Source: Variovorax paradoxus (GTDB taxonomy: Bacteria; Pseudomonadota; Gammaproteobacteria; Burkholderiales; Burkholderiaceae_C). Taken from it: 64,000 nucleotides of DNA. The position numbers and the translations under genes were made by a program. Shown here one piece after another: positions 25,090 to 34,151 of this stretch. Positions within the stretch are counted from its first letter, which is position 1; the number at the start of each line of letters is the position of its first letter. The stretch lies in contig NZ_JAGGNV010000066.1 of assembly GCF_018614955.1 (NCBI RefSeq), positions 97,752 through 161,751 on the forward strand. The letters are read 5' to 3'. The notes under the pieces were generated by a model that was given only the letters and a program-made list of their open reading frames with translations, was not told where the DNA came from and made no database searches.

Positions 25090-26538
25090 TCAGCCGCGCG
25101 CCAGCGCGCTGGCGGTGAGCGGGCTGTCCGCCGGCCACAGGTCCGCGCGGTGGCCGTGCCGCCATACCGCCTCGCAGGCCGCGGCCATTGCCGGCCGGCC
25201 GGCCGCCAGCGCGGCGCCGATCATGCCGGCCAGCACGTCGCCCGTGCCAGCGGTGGCGAGCCGGGCGTTGCCGGTGGTGTTGATCACGGGCGTGGTACCC
25301 GGTGCGGCCACGATGGTGCCCGAGCCCTTGAGGACGACCGTCGCGCCGAAGCGCTCCACGAGCTGATGCGCGGCACGCAGTCGGTCGGCTTGCACGTCGG
25401 TCGCGTTCACGCTCAGCAGCCGCGCTGCTTCCAGGGGATGCGGCGTGAGCACAGTGGCGCGGTCCGCCCGGATGCGTGCAACGAGCACGGCCTGCAAGGC
25501 GTCTTCGCCTGCGATGGCATTGAGCGCGTCGGCATCGAGCACCAGCGCACGGGCTGTCTCCATCACTTGCGCCAGAAGATCGCGCACCGCCGATCCGCCG
25601 CCGCAGCCGCAAACGACCGTCATGGCGCTCAAATCCAGCGTTTCCGGGCGTCGAAACATCAGCTCGGGCTGCACGAGGTCGAGCATGGCGAGCCGGGTGT
25701 CGAGCGGGGCGACGAACACGCGCCCGGCGCCGGCGTTCAAGGCTGCGGAAGCCGCAAGCACGGCAGCGCCGGCCATGCCGGGCGCGCCTCCGATCACGGC
25801 CACGTCACCGTAGCTCCCCTTGTGGGAAGCGTGCCGCCGCGCTCGTTGGGGCGGTGCGCCGGCCAGGCGAGCCGTGGCCTGCTCGGCAGCCGGCGCGATG
25901 CCGAGGTCGTCGAACCACACCTCGCCGGTCGCATCGCGGCCCTGGCCCGTGAAGAGACCCGGCTTGAGCGTCAGCAGGCTCAGACAGGTGCGCCGGACGC
26001 CTGCGGGCGCTGAGGGGAATTCCATCGGCAGCACACCGGTGTCGGCATTCAGGCCCGAGGGCGTGTCGACGCTGAGCACGGCCGCGGAGCCGACGTGCAT
26101 GCGCCGCAGCCAGTCGGCCATCAAGCCCTTGGGCGGGCGCGCGGAGCCGACCCCGAGCAATGCATCGATGGCGAGTTCGGCATGCTGCGGCGGCGCATCT
26201 GCGAAGCGCACGCCGGCATCGCGTGCGCGTTGCAGCGAAGCGCGCGCGTCGGCCGGCAGGCGGCTGTCGTCGCCGATCCGGGTGACGACCGCCGCGAAGC
26301 CGCGCTGCTGCAATTGCGCCGCCGCCTCGAAGCCATCGCCGCCGTTGTTGCCGGGCCCGCAGGCGACCCAGATCGTGCGCGCGTGGGGCGCCATCGCCAT
26401 CGCCAGGCGCGCGACCGCCAGGCCCGCGCGCTGCATCAGCGTATGCGGAGGGAGGACGGCCGCGGCCGCCTGTTCGATCCGCCGCGAGGCCGCGACGTCG
26501 AACAGCGGGGCGGCGGTGGCGGCGGTGATGCGCTGCAT
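25090..26538 (-). CDS. nnr: Bifunctional NAD(P)H-hydrate epimerase/dehydratase
   Basis: The 482-residue protein repairs hydrated NAD(P)H. The N-terminal YjeF epimerase domain (about residues 15-215) contains VACGPGNNGGDGFEAA and VDTPSGLNADTG. The C-terminal ADP/ATP-dependent dehydratase domain contains GSYGDVAVIGGAPGM, VLDADALNA, LTPHPLEAARLL and the catalytic GTGDVLAGMIGA. The fused arrangement is normal in bacteria. MQRITAATAAP at 26538 is preferred to the upstream in-frame start, which would run into the end of the dadA-like gene. The gap between the two genes is 13 bases. Confidence 0.94.
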   Translation of the reverse strand: MQRITAATAAPLFDVAASRRIEQAAAAVLPPHTLMQRAGLAVARLAMAMAPHARTIWVACGPGNNGGDGFEAAAQLQQRGFAAVVTRIGDDSRLPADARASLQRARDAGVRFADAPPQHAELAIDALLGVGSARPPKGLMADWLRRMHVGSAAVLSVDTPSGLNADTGVLPMEFPSAPAGVRRTCLSLLTLKPGLFTGQGRDATGEVWFDDLGIAPAAEQATARLAGAPPQRARRHASHKGSYGDVAVIGGAPGMAGAAVLAASAALNAGAGRVFVAPLDTRLAMLDLVQPELMFRRPETLDLSAMTVVCGCGGGSAVRDLLAQVMETARALVLDADALNAIAGEDALQAVLVARIRADRATVLTPHPLEAARLLSVNATDVQADRLRAAHQLVERFGATVVLKGSGTIVAAPGTTPVINTTGNARLATAGTGDVLAGMIGAALAAGRPAMAAACEAVWRHGHRADLWPADSPLTASALARG

Positions 26539-26551
26539 GGACGCTTCTGCT

Positions 26552-27808
26552 TCAGTGTTGCAGCAGGCGTTCGATACCCAGGCCTTCGAGATCGACACCC
26601 GCGTCGCGGCCACCCATCATGTCCGCCAGAACGCGCGCGCTGCCGCACGACAGGGCCCAGCCGCTCGAACCATGGCCGAGATTGAGCCACACGCCGGGTA
26701 TGCCGCTCGGGCCGATGATGGGCGGGCCGTCCGGCAGCATCGGCCGTGCCCCTTTCCATTGCTGGACGCCGGCCTGCAGGGTGACAGCACCCGGAAACCA
26801 GTCGTGCAGCACCTTGTAGAGCGTTTGCAGCGCGGTGGGATGCATCGCGTCGAGCGAACCGCCGAGCTCGGCGCTTCCGGCCACCCGCACGCGCAGGCCG
26901 AGGCGGGAGATCGCCACCTTGTAGCGCTCGTCCATCACGGCGCTGCGCGGTGCGTTGAGCGGTTCGCGGATATTGGCGCTGATCGAATGGCCGTAGACCG
27001 GCGCGAGTGGAATGCGCAGGCCCAGGGGCCGCAGCAGATCTGCCGAGGCCACGCCGGCGCACACCACGACCGCGTCGAAGCGATGGCCCTCCGAGCCGCT
27101 CGCCAGCGAAAGCTCGGTCGGCGCCGCGCGCTTCAGCGGCGCGAGGTCGCAGTTGAAATGGAACTGGGCGCCCAGTGCCTCGGCCTCCCACTTGAGCAGC
27201 AGTGCGAACTGCCGGCAATTGGCGACCTCGTCCTCGGGCAGGTAGATGGCGCCGGCGAGCGGAGTGTCGGCGCTGAGCGCGGGCTCGATCCTGCGGGCCT
27301 CGTCGGCATCCACCTCGCGGAAGCTGCTGCCTGCCGCTCGCAGTACCTCCAGGCCGGCTTGAACGAGCTTTTTCTCGCGCTTGGAACGAAGCAGCACCAG
27401 GTAGCCGTCGGTACGCTCGTAGCTGAGCTCGCGTGCCTCGGTGATCTCGTGCAGGCGTGTGCGGCTGTAGAAGGCCAGGCGCTGCATGCGCGCGCGGTTG
27501 CTCAGGTAGGTTTCGAGCTTGCAGGCGCGCTGCCAGTGCGCCATCCAGGACAGGTCGCGCCGCGACAACGGCCAGCGCAGCTTGATGGCGCCGTGCGTGG
27601 AGAACAGTGAGCGCAGCACCTTGCCGCGCATGCCCGGGCCGGCCCAGGGCGTGACATAGCCGGGTGCGACCACGCCGGCATTGGCAAAACTGGATTCCTC
27701 TGCGGCGGCGCCGCGGCGCTCGAAAACGACCACTTCGTGCCCGTCCGACGCCAGCTCCCAGGCTGTGGTGACGCCGATGATCCCGGCGCCCACGATCGCG
27801 ATTTTCAT
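26552..27808 (-). CDS. dadA: FAD-dependent D-amino acid dehydrogenase (DadA-like)
   Basis: The 418-residue flavoprotein begins with the dinucleotide-binding fold IAIVGAGIIGVTTAWEL and an acidic strand end (VVVFERR). ANAGVVAPGYVTPWAGPGM and the late GVWLNLGHGSSGWAL are the DadA signatures. DadA oxidises D-amino acids to keto acids and passes electrons to the respiratory chain at the inner membrane. It lies between an amidase gene (54 bases) and nnr (13 bases) on the same strand, a likely operon. The D-substrate is unknown, and the symbol is by family rather than proven orthology. Confidence 0.88.
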   Translation of the reverse strand: MKIAIVGAGIIGVTTAWELASDGHEVVVFERRGAAAEESSFANAGVVAPGYVTPWAGPGMRGKVLRSLFSTHGAIKLRWPLSRRDLSWMAHWQRACKLETYLSNRARMQRLAFYSRTRLHEITEARELSYERTDGYLVLLRSKREKKLVQAGLEVLRAAGSSFREVDADEARRIEPALSADTPLAGAIYLPEDEVANCRQFALLLKWEAEALGAQFHFNCDLAPLKRAAPTELSLASGSEGHRFDAVVVCAGVASADLLRPLGLRIPLAPVYGHSISANIREPLNAPRSAVMDERYKVAISRLGLRVRVAGSAELGGSLDAMHPTALQTLYKVLHDWFPGAVTLQAGVQQWKGARPMLPDGPPIIGPSGIPGVWLNLGHGSSGWALSCGSARVLADMMGGRDAGVDLEGLGIERLLQH

Positions 27809-27862
27809 TCGATTCTTTGCGGTGAAATGTATGCCGGCGCCTGCCTGCGAGGCGCGCGGCCG

Positions 27863-29194
27863 CTAGTGCTGTCGTTGTAACTCGCGTTCGGCCTGCAATG
27901 CGATCGCGAGCAGCGCGTCGTCGTGTAGGGCGCCATGCCAAAGCATGAGGCCGACGGGCAATTCGCCCTCGACGTGGCAAGGCAGCGAGATCGCACAGCC
28001 GTCGAGCATGTTGACGACCGACGGGTTGCGCAGCAGCAGCGCGTTGATGCGGAAAAAGGCCTCGTCGCGTTCTGCGCCGGGCGCCACGCTGGCGATGGCC
28101 GGCGCCCTGATCGGCACGGTGGGCGAGAGCACGGCGTCGAAGGGCGCGAGCGCCCGTTCCATGCCGGCGATCCAGTCCCGGCGCGCGTGGACCAGGTCGA
28201 TGTACTCGTGCGCCTTCATGGTCGCGCCCTTGAGGATGCGCTGCGCCACCCGCGGGTCGTAGCCGGCGCCGCTGCGCTCCAGCAGCAGGCGGTGCCAGGC
28301 ATAGGCCTCGGCCGCGGAGAAGCCGCCGGTGGCGTTGATCGAGCGCAGGTCGGCCAGTTCGGGCAGCGCAATCTCGTCGATGCGGGCACCTGCCGCGCGC
28401 AGCGTCCGGATCGTGCGCTCGAAGGCGCTCGCCACCGCGGGCTCGATTTCGTCGAAGAAGAGATCCTTGACCACCGCCAGCCGGTACGCGGACAGCGGTG
28501 CGGTGCCGGCGGTGACGCGTCGGGCGGCGAGGATTTCGTGCGCGGTGATTGCATCGCGCACCGAGCGCGTCATGGCGCAGACGGTGTCGAGCGTGGTCGA
28601 CAGCGGCAGCGCGCCGTCCGCCGGCACCAGCCGCGCGGTGTTCTTGAAGCCGACGATGCCGTTGAGCGCGGCCGGGATACGGATCGAGCCCCCGGTGTCG
28701 GAGCCCAGCCCAATGAAGGCGGCGCCGCTCGCCACCGAAACCGCAGCCCCCGACGACGAGCCGCCCGGGATACGCGGCGTGGCGGCATCGCTCGCGTTGG
28801 CCGGCGTGCCGTGGTGCGGGTTGACGCCCACGCCCGAGAAGGCGAACTCGGTCATGTTGGTCCGGCCGATGAGCGCGCCGCCGGCGGAGCGCAGGCGCGC
28901 GACTGCGGGGGCGTCCGCCTTGGCCGCCGGCGCATGGGCCAGCACGACCGAGCCGGCCGGCGTCGGCTGGCCGGCCAGGTCGAACAAGTCCTTGGCGGAA
29001 AAGGCAAGACCGGCCAGGCGTTGCTGCGGGCTCGCGGACGCCGCAGCATGGCGCGCCTCGTCGAACAGGGTGCGCGTAAAAACGTGCCGGCAGGCCGGAG
29101 ACTGGGCCTGCGCAATGGAGTGCTCCATTTCGGTGCGCGCATCGGAGGCGCCCGCCAGCAGGGCGAGGCGGGTGGCGTGCAGGTCAGGGCGCAT
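27863..29194 (-). CDS. Amidase (amidase signature family)
   Basis: The 443-residue protein contains the Ser-cisSer-Lys triad of the amidase signature family. The lysine is in FSAKDLFD, and the glycine/serine-rich region is PGGSSSGAAVSVASG. The nucleophile is in GLGSDTGGSIRIPAAL. It hydrolyses a carboxamide to an acid and ammonia; the substrate is unknown. I chose MRPDLHATR (29194). The in-frame start at 29299 would lie within the rpsB promoter and leader. The gene begins divergently from rpsB and precedes the dadA-like gene. A role in releasing a D-amino acid for DadA is only a possibility. Confidence 0.88.
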   Translation of the reverse strand: MRPDLHATRLALLAGASDARTEMEHSIAQAQSPACRHVFTRTLFDEARHAAASASPQQRLAGLAFSAKDLFDLAGQPTPAGSVVLAHAPAAKADAPAVARLRSAGGALIGRTNMTEFAFSGVGVNPHHGTPANASDAATPRIPGGSSSGAAVSVASGAAFIGLGSDTGGSIRIPAALNGIVGFKNTARLVPADGALPLSTTLDTVCAMTRSVRDAITAHEILAARRVTAGTAPLSAYRLAVVKDLFFDEIEPAVASAFERTIRTLRAAGARIDEIALPELADLRSINATGGFSAAEAYAWHRLLLERSGAGYDPRVAQRILKGATMKAHEYIDLVHARRDWIAGMERALAPFDAVLSPTVPIRAPAIASVAPGAERDEAFFRINALLLRNPSVVNMLDGCAISLPCHVEGELPVGLMLWHGALHDDALLAIALQAERELQRQH

Positions 29195-29235
29195 GGTGAG
29201 GGTGGCTACAGAGGAGGGGATGGGGTGGTGCGTGC

Positions 29236-29241
29236 TATACT
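29236..29241 (+). promoter_or_regulatory. -10 element of the rpsB promoter
   Basis: TATACT lies 144 bases before the rpsB start codon, which leaves a long untranslated leader. No clear -35 hexamer is seen. The position suits the main rpsB-tsf promoter. Confidence 0.45.
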
Positions 29242-29319
29242 CCTTGGGTTTCGCCATGGGCATTTTCCCGAGGCGAGATACATCCGCAAACCAGCCCATT
29301 CAAGGTGTTGTGAGCCTCT

Positions 29320-29336
29320 CTTCCTTTCGAAGGAAG
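29320..29336 (+). promoter_or_regulatory. Hairpin in the rpsB leader
   Basis: CTTCCTT-TCG-AAGGAAG forms a seven-base-pair stem with a three-base loop, 48 bases before the rpsB ATG. Leaders of rpsB often bind S2 for autogenous control. Whether this stem is part of such a site is inferred from position only. Confidence 0.4.
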
Positions 29337-29384
29337 GTGCACAAAACGGGCTGGATTTTAGACCCAACCTTTGGAGTTATTTCT

Positions 29385-30140
29385 ATGTCGACGACCATGC
29401 GCGAAATGCTGGAAGCCGGTGTCCATTTCGGTCACCAAACGCGCTTCTGGAACCCCAAGATGGCCCCGTACATCTTCGGCCATCGCAACAAGATTCACAT
29501 CATCAACCTGGAAAAGTCGCTTCCGATGTTCCAGGAAGCGATGAAGTACGCCAAGCAGCTCACCGCCAACCGCGGCACCATCCTGATGGTCGGCACCAAG
29601 CGCCAGGCCCGCGAGATCGTCGCAGCCGAGGCCCGTCGCGCCGGCGTGCCCTTTGTCGATACCCGCTGGCTCGGCGGCATGCTGACCAACTTCAAGACCG
29701 TCAAGACCTCGATCAAGCGCCTGAAGGACATGAAGGCCCAGCAGGAAGCCGGCCTCGACAGCTTGAGCAAGAAAGAGCAGCTCACCTTCACCCGCGAGAT
29801 CGAGAAGCTCGAGAAGGACATCGGCGGCATCCAGGACATGACCTCGCTGCCCGACGCCATCTTCGTGATCGACGTGGGCTTCCACAAGATCGCCGTGGCC
29901 GAAGCCAAGAAGCTCGGCATTCCGCTGATCGGCGTGGTCGATTCCAACCACTCGCCTGAAGGCATCGACTACGTGATCCCGGGCAACGACGACTCGTCCA
30001 AGGCCGTCACGCTGTACGCCCGCGGCATCGCCGACGCGATCATCGAAGGCCGCTCCAGCGCGGTCAACGACGTGGTGAAGGCCGTGGCCGAAGGCAGCGG
30101 GGATGAATTCGTCGAAGTCGAAGAGGGCGCTTCCGCCTGA
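29385..30140 (+). CDS. rpsB: 30S ribosomal protein S2
   Basis: The 251-residue protein is full-length S2. It begins MSTTMREMLEAGVHFGHQTRFWNPKM and includes FVDTRWLGGMLTNFKTV and LPDAIFVIDVGFHKIAVAEA. It binds the 30S head and is needed for S1 attachment and initiation. The ATG follows a TTGGAG site by eight bases. It starts the translation-envelope gene run, and its transcript meets a terminator before tsf. Confidence 0.98.
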   Translation: MSTTMREMLEAGVHFGHQTRFWNPKMAPYIFGHRNKIHIINLEKSLPMFQEAMKYAKQLTANRGTILMVGTKRQAREIVAAEARRAGVPFVDTRWLGGMLTNFKTVKTSIKRLKDMKAQQEAGLDSLSKKEQLTFTREIEKLEKDIGGIQDMTSLPDAIFVIDVGFHKIAVAEAKKLGIPLIGVVDSNHSPEGIDYVIPGNDDSSKAVTLYARGIADAIIEGRSSAVNDVVKAVAEGSGDEFVEVEEGASA

Positions 30141-30163
30141 TCGGCGCTCTCACGAGCCTGAAG

Positions 30164-30189
30164 AAGGGGCTTTGTTGCCCCTTTTTTTT
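30164..30189 (+). terminator. Intrinsic terminator/attenuator between rpsB and tsf
   Basis: AAGGGGC/GCCCCTT (30164-30170 with 30177-30183) with a six-base loop is followed by a run of T. Partial readthrough would set the ratio of S2 to EF-Ts, as in other bacteria. Confidence 0.85.
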
Positions 30190-30252
30190 AACTTGATTTT
30201 CGCGGCGCCCGGTGCGGGCCGCCGCAACTGACAAACCGAACGGAGAAACGAC

Positions 30253-31176
30253 ATGGCAACAATCACCGCAAGCATGGTCGGCGAACTGCGTGCAAAGACC
30301 GATGCCCCGATGATGGAATGCAAGAAGGCCCTGACCGAGGCCGACGGCAACATGGACAAGGCCGAAGAGCTGCTGCGCATCAAGCTCGGCAACAAGGCCG
30401 GCAAGGCCTCGGGCCGCATCACCGCGGAAGGCGTGGTCACGGCTTTCGTCGGTGGCGATGCCGGCGCGATGATCGAAATCAACTGCGAAACCGACTTCGT
30501 CACCAAGAACGACAGCTTCCTCGCCATGGCCAATGCCGCGGCGATGCTGGTCGCCAAGCACAACCCGGCCGACCTGGCCGCGCTGGGTGCGCTGCCCTAC
30601 GAGCAGGACGGGTTCGGCCCGACGCTGGAAGACGTGCGCAAGGGCCTGATCGGCAAGATCGGCGAGAACATGAGCTTCCGCCGCTTCAAGCGTTTCGCCG
30701 GCAACGGCAAGCTGGCCTCGTACCTGCACGGCACGCGCATCGGCGTGATGGTCGAGTTCGAGGGCGACGACACGTCCGCCAAGGACGTTGCGATGCACAT
30801 CGCAGCGATGAAGCCGGTGGCGATCTCCAGCGCCGACGTGCCGGCCGATCTGATCGAGAAAGAGCGTGCGGTCGCCGCCGGCAAGGCCGAGGAAGACCGC
30901 AAGGCCGCCGAAGCCGAAGGCAAGAAGCCGCAGCCGGCCGACATCGTGGCCAAGCGCATCGAAGGCGGCGTTCAGAAGTACCTGAAGGAGGTCTCGCTGC
31001 ACAACCAGGCTTTCGTGAAGAACGACAAGCAGACAGTGGAGCAGATGCTCAAGGCGGCGAACACCTCGATCAAGGGCTTCACCCTCTACGTGGTCGGCGA
31101 AGGCATCGAGAAGAAGGTCGACGACTTCGCGGCCGAAGTGGCGGCGCAGGTCGCTGCTGCCAAAGCGGCAGCCTGA
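30253..31176 (+). CDS. tsf: Elongation factor Ts
   Basis: The 307-residue guanine-nucleotide exchange factor recycles EF-Tu. The UBA-like N-terminus contains VGELRAKTDAPMMECKKAL. The core EF-Tu contact motif is INCETDFVTKND. The C-terminal coiled region is rich in lysine, alanine and glutamate. The length is slightly above E. coli Ts (283 residues), typical of betaproteobacteria. It follows rpsB after a 112-base spacer containing a terminator, with AACGGAG upstream of the ATG. Confidence 0.97.
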   Translation: MATITASMVGELRAKTDAPMMECKKALTEADGNMDKAEELLRIKLGNKAGKASGRITAEGVVTAFVGGDAGAMIEINCETDFVTKNDSFLAMANAAAMLVAKHNPADLAALGALPYEQDGFGPTLEDVRKGLIGKIGENMSFRRFKRFAGNGKLASYLHGTRIGVMVEFEGDDTSAKDVAMHIAAMKPVAISSADVPADLIEKERAVAAGKAEEDRKAAEAEGKKPQPADIVAKRIEGGVQKYLKEVSLHNQAFVKNDKQTVEQMLKAANTSIKGFTLYVVGEGIEKKVDDFAAEVAAQVAAAKAAA

Positions 31177-31193
31177 GTGCCGCCCCCAGGCGA

Positions 31194-31221
31194 CGGCGCG
31201 CACCGCGCGCTGCCGCTTTTT
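31194..31221 (+). terminator. Probable terminator after tsf
   Basis: The stem GCGCGC-ACC-GCGCGC (31196-31210) is extended by GG/CC pairs across a bulge and followed by TTTTT six bases later. A -10-like TACACT at 31235-31240 just downstream could restart transcription for pyrH. Confidence 0.45.
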
Positions 31222-31269
31222 CGCAATCACGTTTTACACTCGCCCCGCCAACCCCAAAGGAACCCACCC

Positions 31270-31992
31270 ATGTCCGACGCCCGACCAGCCCACAAGCGGA
31301 TCTTGTTGAAGCTGTCGGGCGAGGCATTGATGGGTGACGACGCCTTCGGCATCAACCGGGCGACCATCGTGCGCATGGTCGGCGAGGTGGCCGAGGTGGT
31401 GAACATGGGCGTCGAGGTCGCCGTCGTGATCGGCGGCGGCAACATCTTCCGAGGCGTGGCCGGCGGTTCGGTGGGCATGGACCGCGCCACCGCCGACTAC
31501 ATGGGCATGCTGGCGACCGTCATGAACGCGCTGGCGCTGGCCGATGCGATGAACAAGCAGGGCCTGATCGCCCGCGTGATGTCGGCCATCGCGATCGAGC
31601 AGGTCGTGGAGCCCTACGTTCGCCCCAAGGCGCTGCAGTACCTCGAAGAGGGCAAGGTCGTGATTTTCGCGGCCGGCACCGGCAACCCCTTCTTCACGAC
31701 CGACACGGCTGCGGCGCTGCGCGGCGCCGAGATCGGCGCGGAGCTGGTGCTCAAGGCCACCAAGGTCGACGGCGTCTATACCGCGGACCCCAAGAAGGAC
31801 CTGAGCGCGACGCGCTACTCGCGCTTGAGCTTCGACGAAGCCATCGCGCAGAATCTCGGCATCATGGACGCCACGGCCTTCGCGCTGTGCCGCGACCAGA
31901 ACCTGCCGATCAAGGTGTTCTCGATCTTCAAGAACGGCGCGCTCAAGCGCGTCGTGATGGGCGAGGACGAAGGCACGCTGGTGCATGCCTGA
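31270..31992 (+). CDS. pyrH: Uridylate kinase (UMP kinase)
   Basis: The 240-residue hexameric kinase converts UMP to UDP. The amino-acid-kinase fold is visible as LLKLSGEALMGDDAFGI, AVVIGGGNIFRG, MDRATADYMGMLATVMNALAL and FAAGTGNPFFTTDTAAALR. The bacterial enzyme is regulated by GTP and UTP. The gene follows tsf after 93 bases and is 14 bases before frr. UDP supply links it to the sugar-nucleotide genes of the window. Confidence 0.98.
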   Translation: MSDARPAHKRILLKLSGEALMGDDAFGINRATIVRMVGEVAEVVNMGVEVAVVIGGGNIFRGVAGGSVGMDRATADYMGMLATVMNALALADAMNKQGLIARVMSAIAIEQVVEPYVRPKALQYLEEGKVVIFAAGTGNPFFTTDTAAALRGAEIGAELVLKATKVDGVYTADPKKDLSATRYSRLSFDEAIAQNLGIMDATAFALCRDQNLPIKVFSIFKNGALKRVVMGEDEGTLVHA

Positions 31993-32006
31993 AGAGGACC
32001 AAGAAG

Positions 32007-32567
32007 ATGACCATTGCCGAAATCCGCGATGCGACCGACACCAAGATGAACCAGTCGCTCGCCGCATTCCTGAACAACCTGACCAAGATTCGCACCGGCC
32101 GCGCCAATCCGGCGCTGCTGGACTCGGTCCACGTCGAGTACTACGGCTCCTCGGTGCCGCTGTCGCAGGTGGCGAACGTGTCGCTGCTCGATTCGCGCAC
32201 CATCAGCGTCCAGCCCTGGGAAAAGGGCATGGGCGCCAAGATCGAAAAGGCGATCCGCGAAAGCGACCTGGGCCTCAATCCCGCGTCGATGGGTGACCTG
32301 ATCCGCGTGCCGCTGCCGCCGATGAGCGAAGAGCGCCGCAAGGAGATGACCAAGCTGGTGCGCAACGAGGGCGAGACCGCCAAGATCGCGACCCGCAACC
32401 TGCGCCGTGACGCCAACGATGCAATCAAGAAGCTGGTCAAGGACAAGCTGGCGTCCGAAGACGATCAGAAGCGGGCCGAGGCCGAGATCCAGAAGGTGAC
32501 CGATCGCCACATCGGCGAGATCGACCGGCTGGTGGCGGCCAAGGAAGCGGAGATCATGGCAGTCTGA
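32007..32567 (+). CDS. frr: Ribosome recycling factor
   Basis: The 186-residue protein with EF-G splits post-termination ribosomes. The tRNA-like three-helix bundle includes LTKIRTGRANPALLDSVHVEYYG, LSQVANVSLLDSRTISVQPW and VRNEGETAKIATRNLRRDAN. It follows pyrH by 14 bases with an AAGAAG site. Its stop overlaps the uppS start (TGATG), so the order pyrH-frr-uppS is one operon. Confidence 0.98.
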   Translation: MTIAEIRDATDTKMNQSLAAFLNNLTKIRTGRANPALLDSVHVEYYGSSVPLSQVANVSLLDSRTISVQPWEKGMGAKIEKAIRESDLGLNPASMGDLIRVPLPPMSEERRKEMTKLVRNEGETAKIATRNLRRDANDAIKKLVKDKLASEDDQKRAEAEIQKVTDRHIGEIDRLVAAKEAEIMAV

Positions 32568-33301
32568 TGGCAACCTCGCCCGCCATACCCCACCACATTG
32601 CCATCGTCATGGATGGCAATGGCCGCTGGGCCACGCGCCGCTTTCTGCCGCGCGTCGCGGGGCACAAGCAGGGCGTCGAGTCCTTGCGCCGCTGCGTCAA
32701 GGCCTGTGTCGATCGCGGCGTCGCGGTTCTCACCGTGTTCGCCTTCTCCTCCGAAAACTGGAACCGTCCCGTCGAGGAAGTTTCCGGGCTGATGGACCTG
32801 ATGGTCGGTGCGCTTGGCCGCGAGGTGCCGAAGTTGAGCCATGACGGCGTGCGGCTGCATTTCATCGGCGAGCGCGGCGGCCTGTCCGAAAAAATCGCCG
32901 CCGGCCTGCTGCAGGCGGAGGCGACGACGGCCCACAACACCCGGCTGGTGCTCAACGTCTGCTTCAACTACGGCGGCCGCTGGGACATCGCGCGCGCCGC
33001 GGCCCAGCTTGCCGCGCGCGGCGAACCGCTGACCGAGGCCAACCTCGATGCGGCAATGGCGCTGTCGCACGTGCCAGATCCCGATCTGTTCATCCGTACC
33101 GGCGGCGAGCAGCGGCTGTCGAACTTCTTGCTGTGGCAGAGCGCCTATGCCGAGCTGTTCTTCAGCGATCGCCTCTGGCCCGAGTTCGACGAGGCCGCCC
33201 TCGACGAAGCCATTGCCGTCTTCCAGCGCCGCGAGCGCCGCTTCGGCCAGACTTCCGCGCAGGTCGCGGGCAATGCATGGCGCGATCCGCAGGCAGCCTG
33301 A
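32567..33301 (+). CDS. uppS: Undecaprenyl diphosphate synthase (di-trans,poly-cis-decaprenylcistransferase)
   Basis: The 244-residue cis-prenyltransferase elongates farnesyl diphosphate to the C55 lipid carrier of peptidoglycan and LPS. HIAIVMDGNGRWATRR holds the catalytic aspartate and the diphosphate-binding arginine. AFSSENWNRP and FIRTGGEQRLSNFLLWQSAYAE are family hallmarks. It shares one base with frr and is four bases before cdsA. Confidence 0.97.
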   Translation: MATSPAIPHHIAIVMDGNGRWATRRFLPRVAGHKQGVESLRRCVKACVDRGVAVLTVFAFSSENWNRPVEEVSGLMDLMVGALGREVPKLSHDGVRLHFIGERGGLSEKIAAGLLQAEATTAHNTRLVLNVCFNYGGRWDIARAAAQLAARGEPLTEANLDAAMALSHVPDPDLFIRTGGEQRLSNFLLWQSAYAELFFSDRLWPEFDEAALDEAIAVFQRRERRFGQTSAQVAGNAWRDPQAA

Positions 33302-33305
33302 GCGA

Positions 33306-34151
33306 ATGCTCAAACAACGCATCATCACTGCGATCGTCCTGCTGGCGATCCTGCTGCCGGCGCTTTTCTATCCGTCGCACGTACCCTTTGCCTGCGTGAT
33401 GCTGGCGCTGATCGCCGCGGCGGCCTGGGAATGGGCGCGGCTCAACGGCTACGGGTCGAGGTTGTCGTTGTTCGTGGGACTGGAGACGCTCGTGCTTTGC
33501 GTCCTGTCCTGGTGGTTGGGATTGCTCGAGCAGTCGCTGCTGCCGGTCTGGATCTTCGCCAGCGCCGCCTGGGTGCTCGGCGGGGCTGCGCTGCTGCGCG
33601 TCGCGGTGCCCGGTTGGCCGCGCGTGCCGAGGGGTCTGCGTCTGGTCGGCGGCCTGCTGGTGCTTTGGGTCGCCTGGCTCGCCGCGGTCAAGGCACGCAT
33701 GATCGGCATCAACTTCCTGCTGTCGATCCTCGTGCTGGTGTGGGTGGCCGACATCTTTGCGTACTTCGCGGGGCGCGCATTCGGGCTCAGGTTCACGCGC
33801 AACAAGCTCGCGCCCGCCATCAGTCCCGGCAAGAGCTGGGAGGGTGTCTGGGGCGGCATGGCTGGTGTCGTCGTTCTGGCCCTGGCCTGGGTCTGGGCCG
33901 ACGCTGCCGCCCAGCCCGCGGTGGCCAGCCTCTACACGCGGCTGGCCGAGCGCGGATGGTGGCTGCTGCTGATCGGCGTCGTATTTCTGGCGGCGATGAG
34001 CGTGGTGGGCGATCTGGTCGAGTCGCTGATCAAGCGCAGCGCTGGCGCCAAGGACAGCAGCGCCCTGCTGCCGGGCCACGGCGGTGTGCTGGATCGCGTC
34101 GATGCCTTGCTGCCGACGCTGCCCATTGCCATGATGTTGGCCTTCCTGTGA
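33306..34151 (+). CDS. cdsA: Phosphatidate cytidylyltransferase
   Basis: The 281-residue protein has about eight membrane segments and makes CDP-diacylglycerol from phosphatidate and CTP. The C-terminal signature is SVVGDLVESLIKRSAGAKDSSALLPGHGGVLDRVDAL. WVADIFAYFAGRAFGLRF with NKLAPAISPGKSWEG forms the conserved cytoplasmic part. The stop overlaps the GTG start of dxr. The enzyme feeds all phospholipid synthesis. Confidence 0.97.
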   Translation: MLKQRIITAIVLLAILLPALFYPSHVPFACVMLALIAAAAWEWARLNGYGSRLSLFVGLETLVLCVLSWWLGLLEQSLLPVWIFASAAWVLGGAALLRVAVPGWPRVPRGLRLVGGLLVLWVAWLAAVKARMIGINFLLSILVLVWVADIFAYFAGRAFGLRFTRNKLAPAISPGKSWEGVWGGMAGVVVLALAWVWADAAAQPAVASLYTRLAERGWWLLLIGVVFLAAMSVVGDLVESLIKRSAGAKDSSALLPGHGGVLDRVDALLPTLPIAMMLAFL

